This document shows positions 43,456 to 54,400 of a DNA stretch of 64,000 nt, piece by piece. The position numbers were made by a program, and so were the translations under genes. The stretch is from Undibacterium pigrum (GTDB lineage: Bacteria > Pseudomonadota > Gammaproteobacteria > Burkholderiales > Burkholderiaceae_D), in NCBI RefSeq assembly GCF_003201815.1, contig NZ_QJKB01000010.1, forward strand, positions 1 to 64,000, read 5' to 3'. The notes under the pieces were generated by a model. That model did not search any database. It had not been told where the DNA came from and was given only the letters and a program-made list of their open reading frames with translations. Every line of letters starts with the position of its first letter. Position 1 is the first letter of the stretch.

Positions 43456-45000
43456 CTAACCAAGATACTCAATAAAATCGATACCATTCTGTATGGTGCC
43501 GATAACTTTCACCTTGTTTTCCTGCCCTTCAGTAAAGCTGGCCAGCGTTCCGGCAAAGCTAATTCTATTAGCACTTATTTCATTTTTCCAATAATCGTAG
43601 CCAGCCTGATCAGGGACGCGCCCTAAAATATTCTTGTACAAGGTCGTCAGGAAAGTATCAACCGAAGGATTGGCGCCATATAGTGTCTGGAATTCTTTCG
43701 ATTGCATGAATCCTGCAGCCACCGTTGTCAGGCTGGAACCCTTGTCCATGTCCTTGATCCAGTAACCAAGACCCGCCAGATCAGGCGTGCGGCCAAAAGC
43801 CGCCTGATAGATACGGTATGCCTGTCCGGCGATACCATCGATGTCCAGCGCGACAGACAGGTCTGAAAATTTTAGTCGTTCAACATTGCTAAGCGTGTCT
43901 ACCCCCTGCGAACTTGGCTTGGATACAGTAAAACCACTGCCACTTCCCGTCACAGTAAAAGCCGATCTCAGGCCGGAGTATTGAGCAGTGTCCATCCCTG
44001 CGCCACCATCAATCACATCATCACCGCCACCACCACGGATGAGATTGCTCGCAGCATTACCTGTCAATTTGTCGTTAAAAGCTGTACCTATGATATTTTC
44101 TATCGTTGCATCAAATGCGATGGACAAATTATTGATCGCTGCATCGCCATTTGCAATGCGTCCAACAGAATTCAACGATCCCGGCGTGAGGTTGATGGTC
44201 ACTGCAGCACTGACCTTCGATACATCTATGGTATCAACACCTCCTGTATCGTTGATGATCTTGAGCGTACGCCCATCGACGTCACTATAGGCATAAACAT
44301 CATCACCGGTGTGGAAGGCCTTGCTGCCATACAAATACTTCAAAGCCAGCATATCGTAGGTGGCAAAAAACTCGCCTTGCTGGTTTTGCGCGATCGCGTT
44401 ATAGGACATGATGGAAATCCAACTACTGTCCTCCGCTGTCGCCAGATAATTGCCCGCCTCTGCACTCGGCGGCTCACCTGCATTGTAGTTACCCGGGTGA
44501 TTAAGCCCCAGTGCATGTCCTATCTCATGTATCAGTATCTTGTAGGCCTCGCTCCCCTTTTCATAACTGACATTCATGTAGGTGGTTGACATAAACAGAT
44601 CGCCACTGCCAGCAGAAAATGCCGTACCGTCAGCCGTCGGCACGGGAAGCTTGGCATACCCTGCACTTTTTTCCTGGATATTGTTTGCCAGCCTGATGCC
44701 GGACTGGATATCAGTGTCAGCAACTTCCTTAAAGGTCACATTCAACACCTGGGAAATTTCTGTAAAGATAGCTCTGGCAGCTGCCATTTGCTCTGCGGTA
44801 AACGCTTTGAAACCGTTCTTGTCAGAATCGGAAGCATAAGAAGCTGGCGCCTTGATAAAGCTGTAACTGATTTCTACAGCAGTACCCAAAGTCTTGCCTG
44901 CATTCCAGCGATAATTGATGTCATCAATCAGTACATCTATCCTGTAATCACCTGAAAACGGTTTTGCAATAACGGTCTTGTCTGGCATGATCCTACCCAT
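43456..45000 (-). CDS. Serralysin-like (M10) secreted metalloprotease with RTX repeats and DUF4214
   Basis: A zinc protease of 514 residues. The metzincin motif HEIGHALGLNHPG carries H158, E159, H162 and H168, and the Met-turn is SIMSYN (M198). It is followed by the M10 C-terminal region, a short RTX calcium-binding repeat (GGGGDDVIDGGAGMD, about residues 323-337) and a DUF4214 domain (about 380-510, with AYRIYQAAFGRTPDLAGLGYWI). The lack of a Sec signal and the presence of RTX repeats suggest type I secretion. No ABC exporter, membrane fusion or inhibitor gene is adjacent. ATG 45000 and ATG 44988 are both possible starts; TAGGATC lies close before the second. Confidence 0.87.
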   Translation of the reverse strand: MGRIMPDKTVIAKPFSGDYRIDVLIDDINYRWNAGKTLGTAVEISYSFIKAPASYASDSDKNGFKAFTAEQMAAARAIFTEISQVLNVTFKEVADTDIQSGIRLANNIQEKSAGYAKLPVPTADGTAFSAGSGDLFMSTTYMNVSYEKGSEAYKILIHEIGHALGLNHPGNYNAGEPPSAEAGNYLATAEDSSWISIMSYNAIAQNQQGEFFATYDMLALKYLYGSKAFHTGDDVYAYSDVDGRTLKIINDTGGVDTIDVSKVSAAVTINLTPGSLNSVGRIANGDAAINNLSIAFDATIENIIGTAFNDKLTGNAASNLIRGGGGDDVIDGGAGMDTAQYSGLRSAFTVTGSGSGFTVSKPSSQGVDTLSNVERLKFSDLSVALDIDGIAGQAYRIYQAAFGRTPDLAGLGYWIKDMDKGSSLTTVAAGFMQSKEFQTLYGANPSVDTFLTTLYKNILGRVPDQAGYDYWKNEISANRISFAGTLASFTEGQENKVKVIGTIQNGIDFIEYLG

Positions 45001-45274
45001 TCAATAAAAAGCATTCTTAGTGAAATAAGGGAAAAATTAATCTGACGCAACAGCACAAACGACAAAGCAAATCACAAGACAGTTAAATTATTTTACGCCA
45101 CAAAATAAGCGTGTTTGTCGTGAATCCGATACAAACCCGGGATCAATAGTTAAAGTATGTTAAGGGGGTTTTATTGCATCCAGGCACCCTGGAAAGTTGG
45201 AAACAAGTCAAATTTCTGGCAGCCAGATCAAGCATAAAACTTTCATATCGATGTGCCAGATACATGCTTGCCAC
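45001..45274. other. Spacer upstream of the protease gene
   Basis: This gap, AT-rich near the protease start, presumably carries the protease promoter on the minus strand. I see no gene, clear operator or repeat in it. It continues into the bidirectional terminator at 45275-45308 and then to the stop codon of the cache-domain gene at 45332. Confidence 0.4.
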
Positions 45275-45308
45275 AAAAAAAACCCTTGGGAACCAAGGGC
45301 ATTTTTTG
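45275..45308 (-). terminator. Terminator after the cache-domain gene, likely bidirectional
   Basis: CCCTTGG (45283-45289), loop GAA, CCAAGGG (45293-45299) form a perfect 7-bp stem. On the minus strand it is followed by eight T residues; on the plus strand by CATTTTTT. Confidence 0.85.
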
Positions 45309-45331
45309 TCAAATCATGACGCTGACAGAGT

Positions 45332-45793
45332 TCATTTATAAGCGCCCGCGCCGACAAAGTAATCATCAACTTTCTCAAAATAACTGGATTTGGTTTCCAG
45401 CGCCTTGGTCACCGGATTTGGCCATTGATAATCAATCCAGCCATCATTCTTGGTCTTCAGCGCCGTGATCATGTCCTTGATGATGGGCTTGCCTTCCACC
45501 TTCAAGTCCAACAAATTCTTGCCTATCATCTTTGGATTGGCACCATGCGACAAGCTCTGACCATTCATGTCATACACAAACAGGTAAAGGTCGCGGTCAT
45601 GAAAATCCTTGTTGGCGGTATCATTGAAGTCGGCAAACGCTTTTTCTTTACCGTTTTTCTTGATATGGGCAATGCCTTTTTTGACCATGGCCTGAGCCTG
45701 GGCAGTCGTGCCGCGCTCTTCCCTTGCCATCGCTGAAGACGACATAAAGAAACCCATTACTGCCAACAAAAACAGTTTGCTCATTAATTTCAT
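45332..45793 (-). CDS. Periplasmic single-cache domain protein
   Basis: A 153-residue exported protein. A signal peptide (MKLMSKLFLLAVMGFFMSSSAMA) is followed by one small cache-type sensor domain of the sCache_2 kind. Typical text is AQAMVKKGIAHIKKNGKEKAFADFND, then DLYLFVYDMNGQSLSHGANPKMIGKNLLDLKD-like and GWIDYQWPNPVTKALETKSSYFEKVDDYFVGAGAYK. These domains usually sense small carboxylates as part of chemoreceptors; here the domain is free-standing, with no transmembrane or signalling part. AAGGAG seven bases before the ATG at 45793 fixes the start. Confidence 0.87.
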   Translation of the reverse strand: MKLMSKLFLLAVMGFFMSSSAMAREERGTTAQAQAMVKKGIAHIKKNGKEKAFADFNDTANKDFHDRDLYLFVYDMNGQSLSHGANPKMIGKNLLDLKVEGKPIIKDMITALKTKNDGWIDYQWPNPVTKALETKSSYFEKVDDYFVGAGAYK

Positions 45794-45960
45794 GACTTTC
45801 TCCTTGGTGTGGCCGGCCATTTCAGCCGACGCTTAGTGAATATTGCTTTGCAGAACCAATCATTCATGACTTGCGCTTTACAGTCCAGTAATAGTCACTG
45901 TGCAGTGCAATAAATTTGCCTTTCTTTGCAATTAGTTCAACTACAGCATAGTGCTTTAAC

Positions 45961-46428
45961 TTATTTGTAGTTAAGCAAATTAACAACACCCTCTACATCA
46001 TCCAGTCTTCGCACCAGTTTTTCCAGTTCTTTTGCCTGGCCAGATGTTTGTACGCAGCCTTTCAAAGTGACAAAGCGCCGCTGCCCTTCTATCCAGATGC
46101 TGGTTTCTGCAAAGCGTCCATCTGCCTCTATCGCGCGTTTTGCTCTGGGAATAATTTCCTGGTCATACAAATAGGAATTGGGCAGGCGACATTGCCCTGA
46201 GTGGTAACAACTGGTGCCGCGCTCTATTCTGGAATGCGCTTCTGCCCTGGCTTGTGCCTCGGTGAGCACAGGTCCGGCAGGAACCGGACAGTCCTTGATG
46301 GCCGAGGTGACATTGAGGAAAGGATCATTGAAATAATTGCTTCTTGCCTCTTCGGCTTGCGCTGTCACCATGAACAAGGTAATCAGGGACGCGATAGCGA
46401 GCAGACTTTGATTTGCGGTGAGAGACAT
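45961..46428 (-). CDS. Exported BON-domain protein
   Basis: A 155-residue exported protein. A signal peptide ends near MVTAQA-EEA. The C-terminal 75 residues form a BON-like domain: PRAKRAIEADGRFAETSIWIEGQRRFVTLKGCVQTSGQAKELEKLVRRLDDVEGVVNLLNY. BON domains bind membranes or peptidoglycan and are found in osmotically induced proteins. Three Cys in the region CPVPAG to CRLPNS may form disulfides. GGAG six bases before the ATG at 46428 sets the start; a GTG at 46434 is less likely. Confidence 0.78.
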   Translation of the reverse strand: MSLTANQSLLAIASLITLFMVTAQAEEARSNYFNDPFLNVTSAIKDCPVPAGPVLTEAQARAEAHSRIERGTSCYHSGQCRLPNSYLYDQEIIPRAKRAIEADGRFAETSIWIEGQRRFVTLKGCVQTSGQAKELEKLVRRLDDVEGVVNLLNYK

Positions 46429-46513
46429 GCACACTCCGACTGGTGGCTACAACATGAAAGTTGCTACATCACAGTTTGCATATTAAACAATTTTCAGGAT
46501 TGGTGCATGCCAT

Positions 46514-46546
46514 AAAAAAGCCAGTGCGGGGTGGCACTGGCTTTTG
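46514..46546 (-). terminator. Intrinsic terminator after lepB
   Basis: On the minus strand AAGCCAGTGC pairs with GCACTGGCTT around CACCCC and is followed by a T-run (TTTTTTATG). Confidence 0.9.
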
Positions 46547-46575
46547 ATTTACTTGTGTTCGCCTGTCTGTTTTTT

Positions 46576-47256
46576 TTAAATTTTCGCTCCAAAACGCTCG
46601 AACCGTGGCGAATAATACTGGTCCCCATTCAGTGAGTACATCAAGCGCTTTACCTGACCGGTAATCAATTCACGCTTGACCAGGCCTATATAGCGGGAAT
46701 CCTGGCTATTGTCACGGTTGTCCCCCAGCATCATATATTCGCCCTCAGGGACTTTGACGGGAGCAAAAGAGCGCAAAGCTTCGCGTTCTGGCATGACGAT
46801 CATGTCATGTTGCAAACTGCCCAACTTTTCTCTAAAAACCAATTGCTGGCCTTTGTATTCACGTTTTGGTGTCAGATGATCGTCACTACGTGGCTCCAGA
46901 GGTTCATAGCTGGCGGCAACACCATTAATGAACAGTTTCTCTTCGCGCATTTCCACTACATCACCGGGCACAGCGACCAGGCGCTTTATCAGACGCACAC
47001 CATCTGCTGGCGAAGAGAAGGTAACCACATCGCCACGTTGCGGATCAGACACATGCTTGAGAACGACATCCGTGAACGGCAATTTGACGTCATAGGCCAG
47101 ACGGTCGCAGATGACGCGATCCCCTTCCAGCAGTGTCGGGTACATGGAGCTGGTAGGCACGATATAGTAATCAGCCAGCGCGCTGCGCACAAAGACCATG
47201 CCCAGCATGAGTACGATGAAACCTTTATTGTCGGCAATCAGTTTCTTGAGTTTCAC
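46576..47256 (-). CDS. lepB: Signal peptidase I (S26 family)
   Basis: An inner-membrane serine protease that removes Sec and Tat signal peptides. The 226 residues carry one N-terminal helix (about 12-30), the nucleophile Ser37 in YYIVPTSSMYPTL and the general base Lys91 in VRLIKRLVAVPGDVV. The C-terminal box is MMLGDNRDNSQDSRYIGLV. The start is GTG at 47256 with GGGAG six bases upstream; a longer TTG-initiated frame has no ribosome site. It is shorter than many betaproteobacterial LepB proteins and has only one predicted helix. No lepA or rnc is adjacent, so this may be a second signal peptidase. Confidence 0.92.
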   Translation of the reverse strand: MKLKKLIADNKGFIVLMLGMVFVRSALADYYIVPTSSMYPTLLEGDRVICDRLAYDVKLPFTDVVLKHVSDPQRGDVVTFSSPADGVRLIKRLVAVPGDVVEMREEKLFINGVAASYEPLEPRSDDHLTPKREYKGQQLVFREKLGSLQHDMIVMPEREALRSFAPVKVPEGEYMMLGDNRDNSQDSRYIGLVKRELITGQVKRLMYSLNGDQYYSPRFERFGAKI

Positions 47257-47310
47257 AACTATCTCCCAGAGCAAAAAATATCGTTCATTGAACCAAGCTT
47301 ACCCTCAATA

Positions 47311-47346
47311 GACAAAAAAATACCCCGAAAGTTCGGGGTATTTTTA
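47311..47346 (-). terminator. Intrinsic terminator after gap
   Basis: AAAAATACCCCGAA and TTCGGGGTATTTTT make a perfect 14-bp inverted repeat with a very short loop. The T-run on the minus strand ends gap transcription before lepB. Confidence 0.93.
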
Positions 47347-47386
47347 AGCATGCTGCAAAAACTATCTGAACAACATATTAGGCAGA

Positions 47387-48400
47387 TTATTTTGCATGCA
47401 TCAGTGCAACAGTAGTGTCCAGCATACGGTTGGAGAAACCCCACTCATTATCATACCAGCTGGATACTTTAACCAGACGGCCAGATACTTTTGTCAGTGT
47501 TTCATCATAAGTACTGGAAGCTGGATTGTGGTTGAAATCCACAGAAACCAGCGGTGCTGTGTTGTAATCCAGGATACCTTTCAGGGCACCTTCGGATGCC
47601 TCTTTCAATACCTTGTTGATTTCTTCAACAGAAGTATCGCGAGCAGCAACGAAAGTCAGGTCAACAACGGATACATTGATGGTTGGAACGCGCATTGCGT
47701 AACCGTCCAGTTTGCCATTCAGTTCTGGCAATACCAGGCCAACGGCAGCAGCTGCGCCAGTTTTGGTCGGGATCATGCTCATGGTGGCAGAACGTGCACG
47801 ACGCAAGTCTTCATGCATGACATCAGTCAACACCTGGTCATTGGTGTAGGCATGGATAGTTGTCATCAAGCCGTTGACGATACCGATGGCATCATTCAAA
47901 GGCTTGGCCAGAGGTGCCAGGCAGTTGGTTGTGCAGGATGCATTGGAAATCACTGTGTCAGTGGATTTCAATACATTGTGATTAACGCCGTAGACGATGG
48001 TTGCATCAACATCTTTGCCGCCTGGGGCAGAGATAATGACTTTTTTCGCGCCGCCAGCCAGATGGGCAGAGGCTTTTTCTTTTGTCGTGAAGAAGCCTGT
48101 GCATTCCAGCACGACATCGACATTCAATTCACCCCAAGGGATATTGGCTGGATTGCGTTCTGCAAATACCTTGATCTTGTCGCCATTGACGATCATGGTG
48201 TCGCCTTCGACCGTGACTGTGCCTGGGAACTTGCCGTGGGCCGTGTCATAACGGGTCAGGTGGGCATTGGATTCTGCATTGCCGAGGTCATTGATCGCAA
48301 CGATCTGGATCTCGTTCTTGAACTTGCCACCTTCGTAATGAGCGCGAAGGATGTTGCGGCCGATACGGCCATAGCCGTTGATTGCGACGCGAATCGTCAT
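47387..48400 (-). CDS. gapA: Glyceraldehyde-3-phosphate dehydrogenase type I
   Basis: It oxidises glyceraldehyde 3-phosphate with NAD and phosphate in glycolysis. The 337 residues start with [16 protein letters not shown]. The catalytic Cys is in [15 protein letters not shown], followed by HAYTNDQ with the catalytic-site His nearby, and the C-terminus has [17 protein letters not shown]. It lies downstream of tkt with a GNAT gene in between; tkt-gap proximity is common in this group of bacteria. The leader region upstream carries an inverted pair of repeats. Confidence 0.98.
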   Translation of the reverse strand: MTIRVAINGYGRIGRNILRAHYEGGKFKNEIQIVAINDLGNAESNAHLTRYDTAHGKFPGTVTVEGDTMIVNGDKIKVFAERNPANIPWGELNVDVVLECTGFFTTKEKASAHLAGGAKKVIISAPGGKDVDATIVYGVNHNVLKSTDTVISNASCTTNCLAPLAKPLNDAIGIVNGLMTTIHAYTNDQVLTDVMHEDLRRARSATMSMIPTKTGAAAAVGLVLPELNGKLDGYAMRVPTINVSVVDLTFVAARDTSVEEINKVLKEASEGALKGILDYNTAPLVSVDFNHNPASSTYDETLTKVSGRLVKVSSWYDNEWGFSNRMLDTTVALMHAK

Positions 48401-48454
48401 GGTTTTATCTCCAAAGGACTAAACAACAATAAATACAATAGGTAAAACTTTAAG

Positions 48455-48488
48455 ACCTCTCAACACAGAGGCACAGAGACACAGAGAA
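48455..48488 (-). repeat. Interspersed intergenic repeat (CTCTGTG-type), copy 2
   Basis: On the minus strand this reads TTCTCTGTGTCTCTGTGCCT and continues CTGTGTTGAGAGGTC, nearly the same as the copy at 30268-30312. It is in the gap leader region, inverted relative to copy 3, so the two could pair across a loop of about 70 bases. Confidence 0.75.
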
Positions 48489-48556
48489 CTGCAAGAGAAC
48501 GGCAAAAGCTATTTTGCTTATGCGTGTCATCATTTATCAGTTTTTCTCTTGTTTTT

Positions 48557-48595
48557 CCTCTTTGTCTCCGTGTCTCTGTGGTGAGCTTTTCGGTC
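48557..48595 (+). repeat. Interspersed intergenic repeat (CTCTGTG-type), copy 3
   Basis: CCTCTTTGTCTCCGTGTCTC followed by TGTGGTGAGC and, after TTTT, CGGTC. It is a more diverged copy in plus orientation, facing copy 2, and ends 13 bases from the stop codon of the GNAT gene. Confidence 0.7.
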
Positions 48596-48608
48596 TTCAA
48601 AAATACGT

Positions 48609-49208
48609 TCAATGCAAAGAAGCGGAAGTACGCATGGCGTTGACAGATGCCATCAGCACCGACAAATCGCGCCAGCCGTAACCCACTTCCATCAAATCCA
48701 TGCCATCCCAGCTAAATGCCTGCTCTATCAGCAGCGCGCCGCCCAGCTCTTCATAAAAATTGCGGGCGATGGAATTGCCGGAGATGACCCACACCAGCAA
48801 ACTATCTGCACCCTGCGCCTGCAGGGTACGGGCAACTTTCTGTACCATGCGACGGCCTATACCAGAACGCTGCCAGGCTGGTCGCAGATATACTGCAGTC
48901 AGCTCAGCCTGCATGCCCAGCTTGGGTTCAGGCAGCATCATACCGGAAGCGAAGCCTATGATATGGCCTTCGCTCTCAGCCACATACACGCAGATGCGGT
49001 CTTCTGCCTGCGCCATGGCTTGCAGAATTTGCCGCCATTGCAGCATGCTGTCTTCTACGCGCATTTCGTCCAGATAATTATCCGGGATCATGCCACGGTA
49101 AGTAGCCTGCCAGCTTTCCACACGCACAGCAGCAATCGCCTCTGCGTCGTCTACAGTAGCACGACGCAGGCTGACCTCTTTGATGCTGCTCACAGTAATG
49201 TCTGTCAA
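48609..49208 (-). CDS. GNAT family N-acetyltransferase
   Basis: A 199-residue acetyl-CoA-dependent acyltransferase. GNAT signatures are LRRATVDDAEAIAAVRVESWQATYRGMIPDNYLD at the N-terminus and the acetyl-CoA-binding motif LRPAWQRSGIGRRMVQKVAR (QxxGxG/A), followed by VWVISGNSIARNFYEELGG. The substrate cannot be told. TTG at 49208 is supported by GGAAG six bases upstream; GTG at 49193 has no ribosome site. It starts 30 bases after the tkt stop, so it probably shares the tkt transcript. Confidence 0.88.
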   Translation of the reverse strand: MTDITVSSIKEVSLRRATVDDAEAIAAVRVESWQATYRGMIPDNYLDEMRVEDSMLQWRQILQAMAQAEDRICVYVAESEGHIIGFASGMMLPEPKLGMQAELTAVYLRPAWQRSGIGRRMVQKVARTLQAQGADSLLVWVISGNSIARNFYEELGGALLIEQAFSWDGMDLMEVGYGWRDLSVLMASVNAMRTSASLH

Positions 49209-49238
49209 TTCCGTCTTCCAGCTTGTTTTAAGTCAATA

Positions 49239-51242
49239 CTAAACTAAAGTCGCTTTTACTTTGGCAACGACGTTGTCGACAGTGAAGCCAAAATGTTTGA
49301 ACAGGACACCAGCCGGTGCAGATTCACCGAAAGTATCGATACCAACCACGGCACCTTCCAAACCTACATATTTATACCAGAAGTCAGTGACACCGGCTTC
49401 GATGGCGATACGCGGCAAGCCCTTGCCCAGTACTGCAGCCTTGTAAGCCGCATCCTGGCGGTCAAATACGTCCGTCGAAGGCATGGACACCACGCGCACC
49501 GCAATACCTTGTTGTGCCAGTTCAGCCGCAGATTTAACAGCCAGTTCAATTTCAGAACCAGTGGCGATCAATACCGCTTTTGCGTCAGCCACGTCTTGCA
49601 AGACATAGCCGCCACGCTGGATATCAGCGATTTGCTGGGAAGTGCGCTCTTGGTACGGCAGGTTCTGACGAGAGAAAATCAGGGTCGATGGACCGTCATT
49701 GCGTTTGACTGCATGCGCCCAGGCAGCGGCAGATTCCACTGTGTCGCATGGACGCCAGTTATCCAGGTTAGGGATCAGGCGCATGCTGGAAACGTGCTCA
49801 ACGGATTGATGCGTAGGACCATCTTCACCCAGGCCGATAGAGTCATGGGTGAACACAAACAGAGTACGGATTTTCATCAGCGCAGCCATGCGTATGGCAT
49901 TGCGGCTGTAATCAGAGAAAGTCAGGAAGGTTGCGCCAAACGGGATATAACCGCCATGCAGGGCGATACCATTCATCATCGCGCTCATGCCGAATTCACG
50001 CACACCATAATTGATATGGTTACCAGCCTGGTTGCCACGTACAGCGACGCACTCTTTCCAGTTGGTCAGGTTGGAACCTGTCAGATCGGCAGAACCACCG
50101 AGGAACTCTGGCAGCGATGGGGCAAATGCCTGGATCGCATTCTGGCTGGCTTTACGGGTAGCGATGTTTTCTTTTTTCTCTACGCAGGATGCAATCGCAT
50201 TCGCCACCACTTCGTCGAAGTTGGCTGGCAAGTCACCATTCATGCGACGTGTCAGTTCAGCCGCTTTTTGCGGGAACTGGGTTGTGTAGGCTGCAAATTG
50301 CGTATTCCATTCAGCTTCGGCTTTGGCGCCATCTGCTTTGGCATCCCAGGCTTCATAAACGTCAGCCGGTACTTCAAACGGTGGGTATTCCCAGCCTATG
50401 TGCGCACGTACTGCGGCAATTTCCTTGTCGCCCAGGGCGGCACCATGCACATTGTGCGTGCCTTCCATATTTGGCGAACCCTTGCCGATCACGGTTTTGC
50501 AGCAGATCAGGGTAGGTTTGTCAGATGTTTTGGCAGCAGCAATCGCATTGGCCACGGCTTCAGCATTGTGACCATCAATGGCAGGGATCACATTCCAGCC
50601 ATAGGCTTCAAAGCGTTTTGGTGTGTTGTCGGTGAACCAGCCCTCGACATGACCGTCGATGGAGATGCCATTATCATCCCAGAAAGCGATCAGTTTATTC
50701 AGTTGCAGCGTGCCAGCCAGTGAGCAGGCTTCATGCGAAATGCCTTCCATCAGGCAGCCATCGCCCATGAATACATAGGTGTAATGATCAACGACTTTCA
50801 GGTCACCCTGATTGAATTCAGCTGCCAGCAGTTTTTCAGCCAGTGCCATACCGACGGCATTGGTAATACCCTGACCCAGTGGGCCGGTAGTTGTTTCCAC
50901 GCCTGGTGTGATATGTACTTCAGGGTGACCGGCAGTCTTGGAATGCAGTTGACGGAAATTCTTGATTTCTTCGATAGGCAGGTCATAGCCTGTCAGGTGC
51001 AACAGCGAGTAATGCAACATAGAGCCATGACCATTCGACAACACAAAGCGGTCGCGGTTGATCCATTTAGGATTGGCCGGATTGTGACGATAAAAGCCTT
51101 TCCACAAAGCAACAGCGATATCGGCCATGCCCATAGGTGCTCCTGGGTGGCCAGAATTGGCTTTTTGTACGGCATCCATGGACAAGGCACGAATTGCATT
51201 GGCCATTTTGGTGAGTGTTGCTGGCTGAAGAGATGAAATCAT
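49239..51242 (-). CDS. tkt: Transketolase
   Basis: A thiamine-diphosphate enzyme that moves two-carbon units in the pentose phosphate pathway. 667 residues. The N-terminus has [35 protein letters not shown], the ThDP motif is in [16 protein letters not shown], and the pyrimidine-domain text includes [24 protein letters not shown] and [15 protein letters not shown]. The start at 51242 ([12 protein letters not shown]) lacks a clear ribosome site; ATG 51206 (MANAIR) is an alternative. It heads the tkt-GNAT-gap-lepB run. Confidence 0.97.
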   Translation of the reverse strand: MISSLQPATLTKMANAIRALSMDAVQKANSGHPGAPMGMADIAVALWKGFYRHNPANPKWINRDRFVLSNGHGSMLHYSLLHLTGYDLPIEEIKNFRQLHSKTAGHPEVHITPGVETTTGPLGQGITNAVGMALAEKLLAAEFNQGDLKVVDHYTYVFMGDGCLMEGISHEACSLAGTLQLNKLIAFWDDNGISIDGHVEGWFTDNTPKRFEAYGWNVIPAIDGHNAEAVANAIAAAKTSDKPTLICCKTVIGKGSPNMEGTHNVHGAALGDKEIAAVRAHIGWEYPPFEVPADVYEAWDAKADGAKAEAEWNTQFAAYTTQFPQKAAELTRRMNGDLPANFDEVVANAIASCVEKKENIATRKASQNAIQAFAPSLPEFLGGSADLTGSNLTNWKECVAVRGNQAGNHINYGVREFGMSAMMNGIALHGGYIPFGATFLTFSDYSRNAIRMAALMKIRTLFVFTHDSIGLGEDGPTHQSVEHVSSMRLIPNLDNWRPCDTVESAAAWAHAVKRNDGPSTLIFSRQNLPYQERTSQQIADIQRGGYVLQDVADAKAVLIATGSEIELAVKSAAELAQQGIAVRVVSMPSTDVFDRQDAAYKAAVLGKGLPRIAIEAGVTDFWYKYVGLEGAVVGIDTFGESAPAGVLFKHFGFTVDNVVAKVKATLV

Positions 51243-51424
51243 GGTGTCAGAAGGTAGTCTTGAGAAAACTGGTCAGTGTTGCGAGCTGGGGACATGAAAC
51301 TCTCCCCGCGAAAACCCGATATTTTACCAGAGCATGAGGTCCATACTACAATTGCGACGCTTCAGAAGCGCAAACTTGCTCTTTTAAACTGTAAAATCAC
51401 TGGGTTTACCTATAAAGCTTACGC

Positions 51425-54400
51425 ATGTCATCAAAAAAACGTCACTTCTCCCTCGACGAACTTGCCCGGCAATTTCCTCATGAGGTGTTCATACGTGGTA
51501 TCAGTTATGCAACAGAAAGCAAGGTCAGGGGCTGGAGTTTTGACAATGACTTTGTCGAGAGCGAAGTCCAGGGCAGTGGCCGCAATATTTATGCGCAAGA
51601 GATAGAGCTGGTATTTGAAAACGGCAAACTGGAAGCCGTGAACGGCTCTTGCAGTTGCCCGGTTGAATATAATTGCAAACATGTGGCGGCAGTTTTACTG
51701 AATATCCTCGACCATCACAACAAAGCCCATGCTCAGCCCGGCCATGCTGATGGCAATGATGCAGCACTGGGTTTCAATGAACAGAAATGGTTGCGTGAGC
51801 TGGAATTTGCCACGCATGAATCCCCTGCCCCAGCCCCGCTAGCCGACACAGAATTTGCCAAAGACGAGCTGGAAGATGGCATGCTGATTTTCAGCCTTTC
51901 CACCATAGCAGGCAGCAAGGAAGTGCGCCTGATACCCGGCAAGGCCAAGCAGAATGCCAAGGGCGACCTGAAATACACCAAGCTGTCACTGGCTGTGCGC
52001 GACATGATGAAGTCAGCCAGCTTTTTACAGGAGGCAGATTACGAATTGCTGGCACTATTCAATATGTGCACCATGAATTCGTTTTATTACTCGCATTATT
52101 CTCCCAAGGGCCGGATGGGTGCGGTATTGCTTGAGCGTGTCGCCAAGGCTGGCAAACTGTATTGGCTCAATACCGAGAATAAGCAAAATCATTTATCCAG
52201 GCTGGCTTACCAGCCTTTGCAACAGGCACACCTGGCCTGGCACGAAGAAAATGACTACCTGCGCCTGCGCTGGCAACTCGATAGCAACGAAGAGGATGCA
52301 CCTGCCCCGCCATATATCCTGCCAACCGAGCCACCCTGGCTGATAGGACAAGATAGCTGTGGCGAGCTGCATGTGGCAGCGACCAACAAGTTCCCGCTAC
52401 CTGCCCTGATCAACCTGGTGCAGGAAGCGCCACTCCTGGCTGTTGGCCGCGCAGAAACCCGGCAGGCGATAGCCAACCGTCTACTGGACATGGGCTTGCA
52501 AAACCTGATTCCCTTACCGGCAGAACTGGAAGCACAATTGCGTGCAGACATCCGTATGCGCCCGGTGCTGGAACTGAATAGTCTGACGTCATCCGGCACG
52601 TGCACTGATTACGCCATCCTGAGGTTCGCCTATGAAGACGCAGTAGCTGAATCAGAGCAGCCAGGCGATCATTTGCTGCGCCGTGGCCAGCATGGCCTGG
52701 AAAAAATACTCAGGGATTTGCCAGCAGAACTAAGTTCCAGGCAAACCCTGCAGGATCTGGGCTTTCAGGCGCAAGCTGTGGCAGGCCATGAAAAAGAACT
52801 GTTGCTCTGCCTGCCAGACCAGAATGCCTGGCTGAATTTTGCAACAAGAGACTTGCCTGAAATGATCAGCCAGGGCTGGGATATACGTCAGCAAAACGAT
52901 TACCGCTACAATCTGCAAGAAGTGGAAGACTGGTATGCCGAGGTTGATGAAGATAACCAGCAATCTGTCTGGTTTGAGCTGGAACTGGGTATCGTTGTCA
53001 ACCAGGCCAAGATTTCATTGCTGCCCTTATTGGTCAGTCTGATACGCCAGGCACCGCAAGACTTTAGCTTGCAACAAGTGAACCAGCGCGCCGATGATGA
53101 GCAAGTCTTGCTGGCCCTGCCTGACAATACCCGCGTCGCCCTGCCCTATGCACGCATAAAGCCTATCCTGCTGATCCTGGGTGAGTTGTATTTCAATGAA
53201 CAGCAAGGAGACAAGCTGCGCATGCCCATGCTGGATGCGGCACGCCTGGCGGAATTGTCTGCCACTACCCACTTGCGCTGGATAGGTGGCGAACGCCAGC
53301 AAAACTTTGGCAAGCGTCTGGCAGAATTTGGGGGTATCAACAGCATCACGCCACCCGCAGGTTTGCAGGCCAGCCTGCGCGATTATCAAAAAGAAGGCGT
53401 CGCATGGATGCAGTTTTTGCGTGAATACCAGCTTGCCGGCATACTCGCTGATGACATGGGCCTGGGCAAAACCATACAAACCCTGACCCATATTCTGATG
53501 GAAAAAGAAGCTGGCCGCCTGACCCAGCCGGCACTGGTGGTTGCCCCCACCAGCCTGATGGATAACTGGGCCAGCGAGGCACAACGCTTCACGCCTGATC
53601 TGCGCGTGCTGGTCTTGCAAGGCAAAGACCGTAGTAAATTATTTGAACAAATCCCGCAGGTAGACCTGGTACTTACTACTTACGCCCTGTTGCCACGCGA
53701 TGAAGAAGCGCTGCGCCAGCACCGCTATCATTTGCTGATACTCGATGAAGCCCAATACATCAAGAATGCCCAGGCCAAGGCCAGCCAGACTGCCAGCCTG
53801 CTGCAGGCCAATCACCGCCTGTGTCTGACCGGTACACCGCTGCAAAATCACCTGGGCGAACTGTGGTCGCAATTCAATTTCCTGATGCCTGGCCTGCTGG
53901 GTGACATCAAGTCATTTACCAAGGACTTCCAGCACCCCATAGAAAAACTCGGTGACAGCCAGCGCCATGCCTTGCTGACGCGCCGCATCAAACCCTTCTT
54001 GTTGCGCCGTACCAAGGACAAGGTGGCGACAGAACTACCCGCCAAGACCGAAGTCTTGCGCCACATAGAACTTAGCGGCGCGCAACGCGATCTGTATGAA
54101 ACCGTGCGCCTGGCCATGGATGAAAAAGTCCGCGAAGAAATCGCCAAGAAAGGTGTGGCACGCAGCCAGATCGTCATCCTTGATGCGCTGTTGAAACTGC
54201 GTCAGGTATGCTGCGATCCGCGCCTGGTCAAGATTACTGGTGCAAAAGCCACTAACGCTACCAGCGCAACTAAGTCTGCAAAAGCTGGTAAGGATAAGAT
54301 GCCACCGTCAGCCAAGCTGGAAGAATTACTGAGCATGATTGATGACTTGCTGGCGGAAGGCCGCAAGATCCTGGTGTTTTCACAATTCACCAGCATGCTG

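Noticed and set aside
47396..48445. A 349-residue frame antisense to gap
   Set aside because: Shadow of gap; no ribosome site and no recognisable domain.
49293..50723. A 476-residue frame antisense to tkt
   Set aside because: It lies entirely opposite a certain gene, with codon bias explained by the tkt third positions; no start signal or protein motifs.
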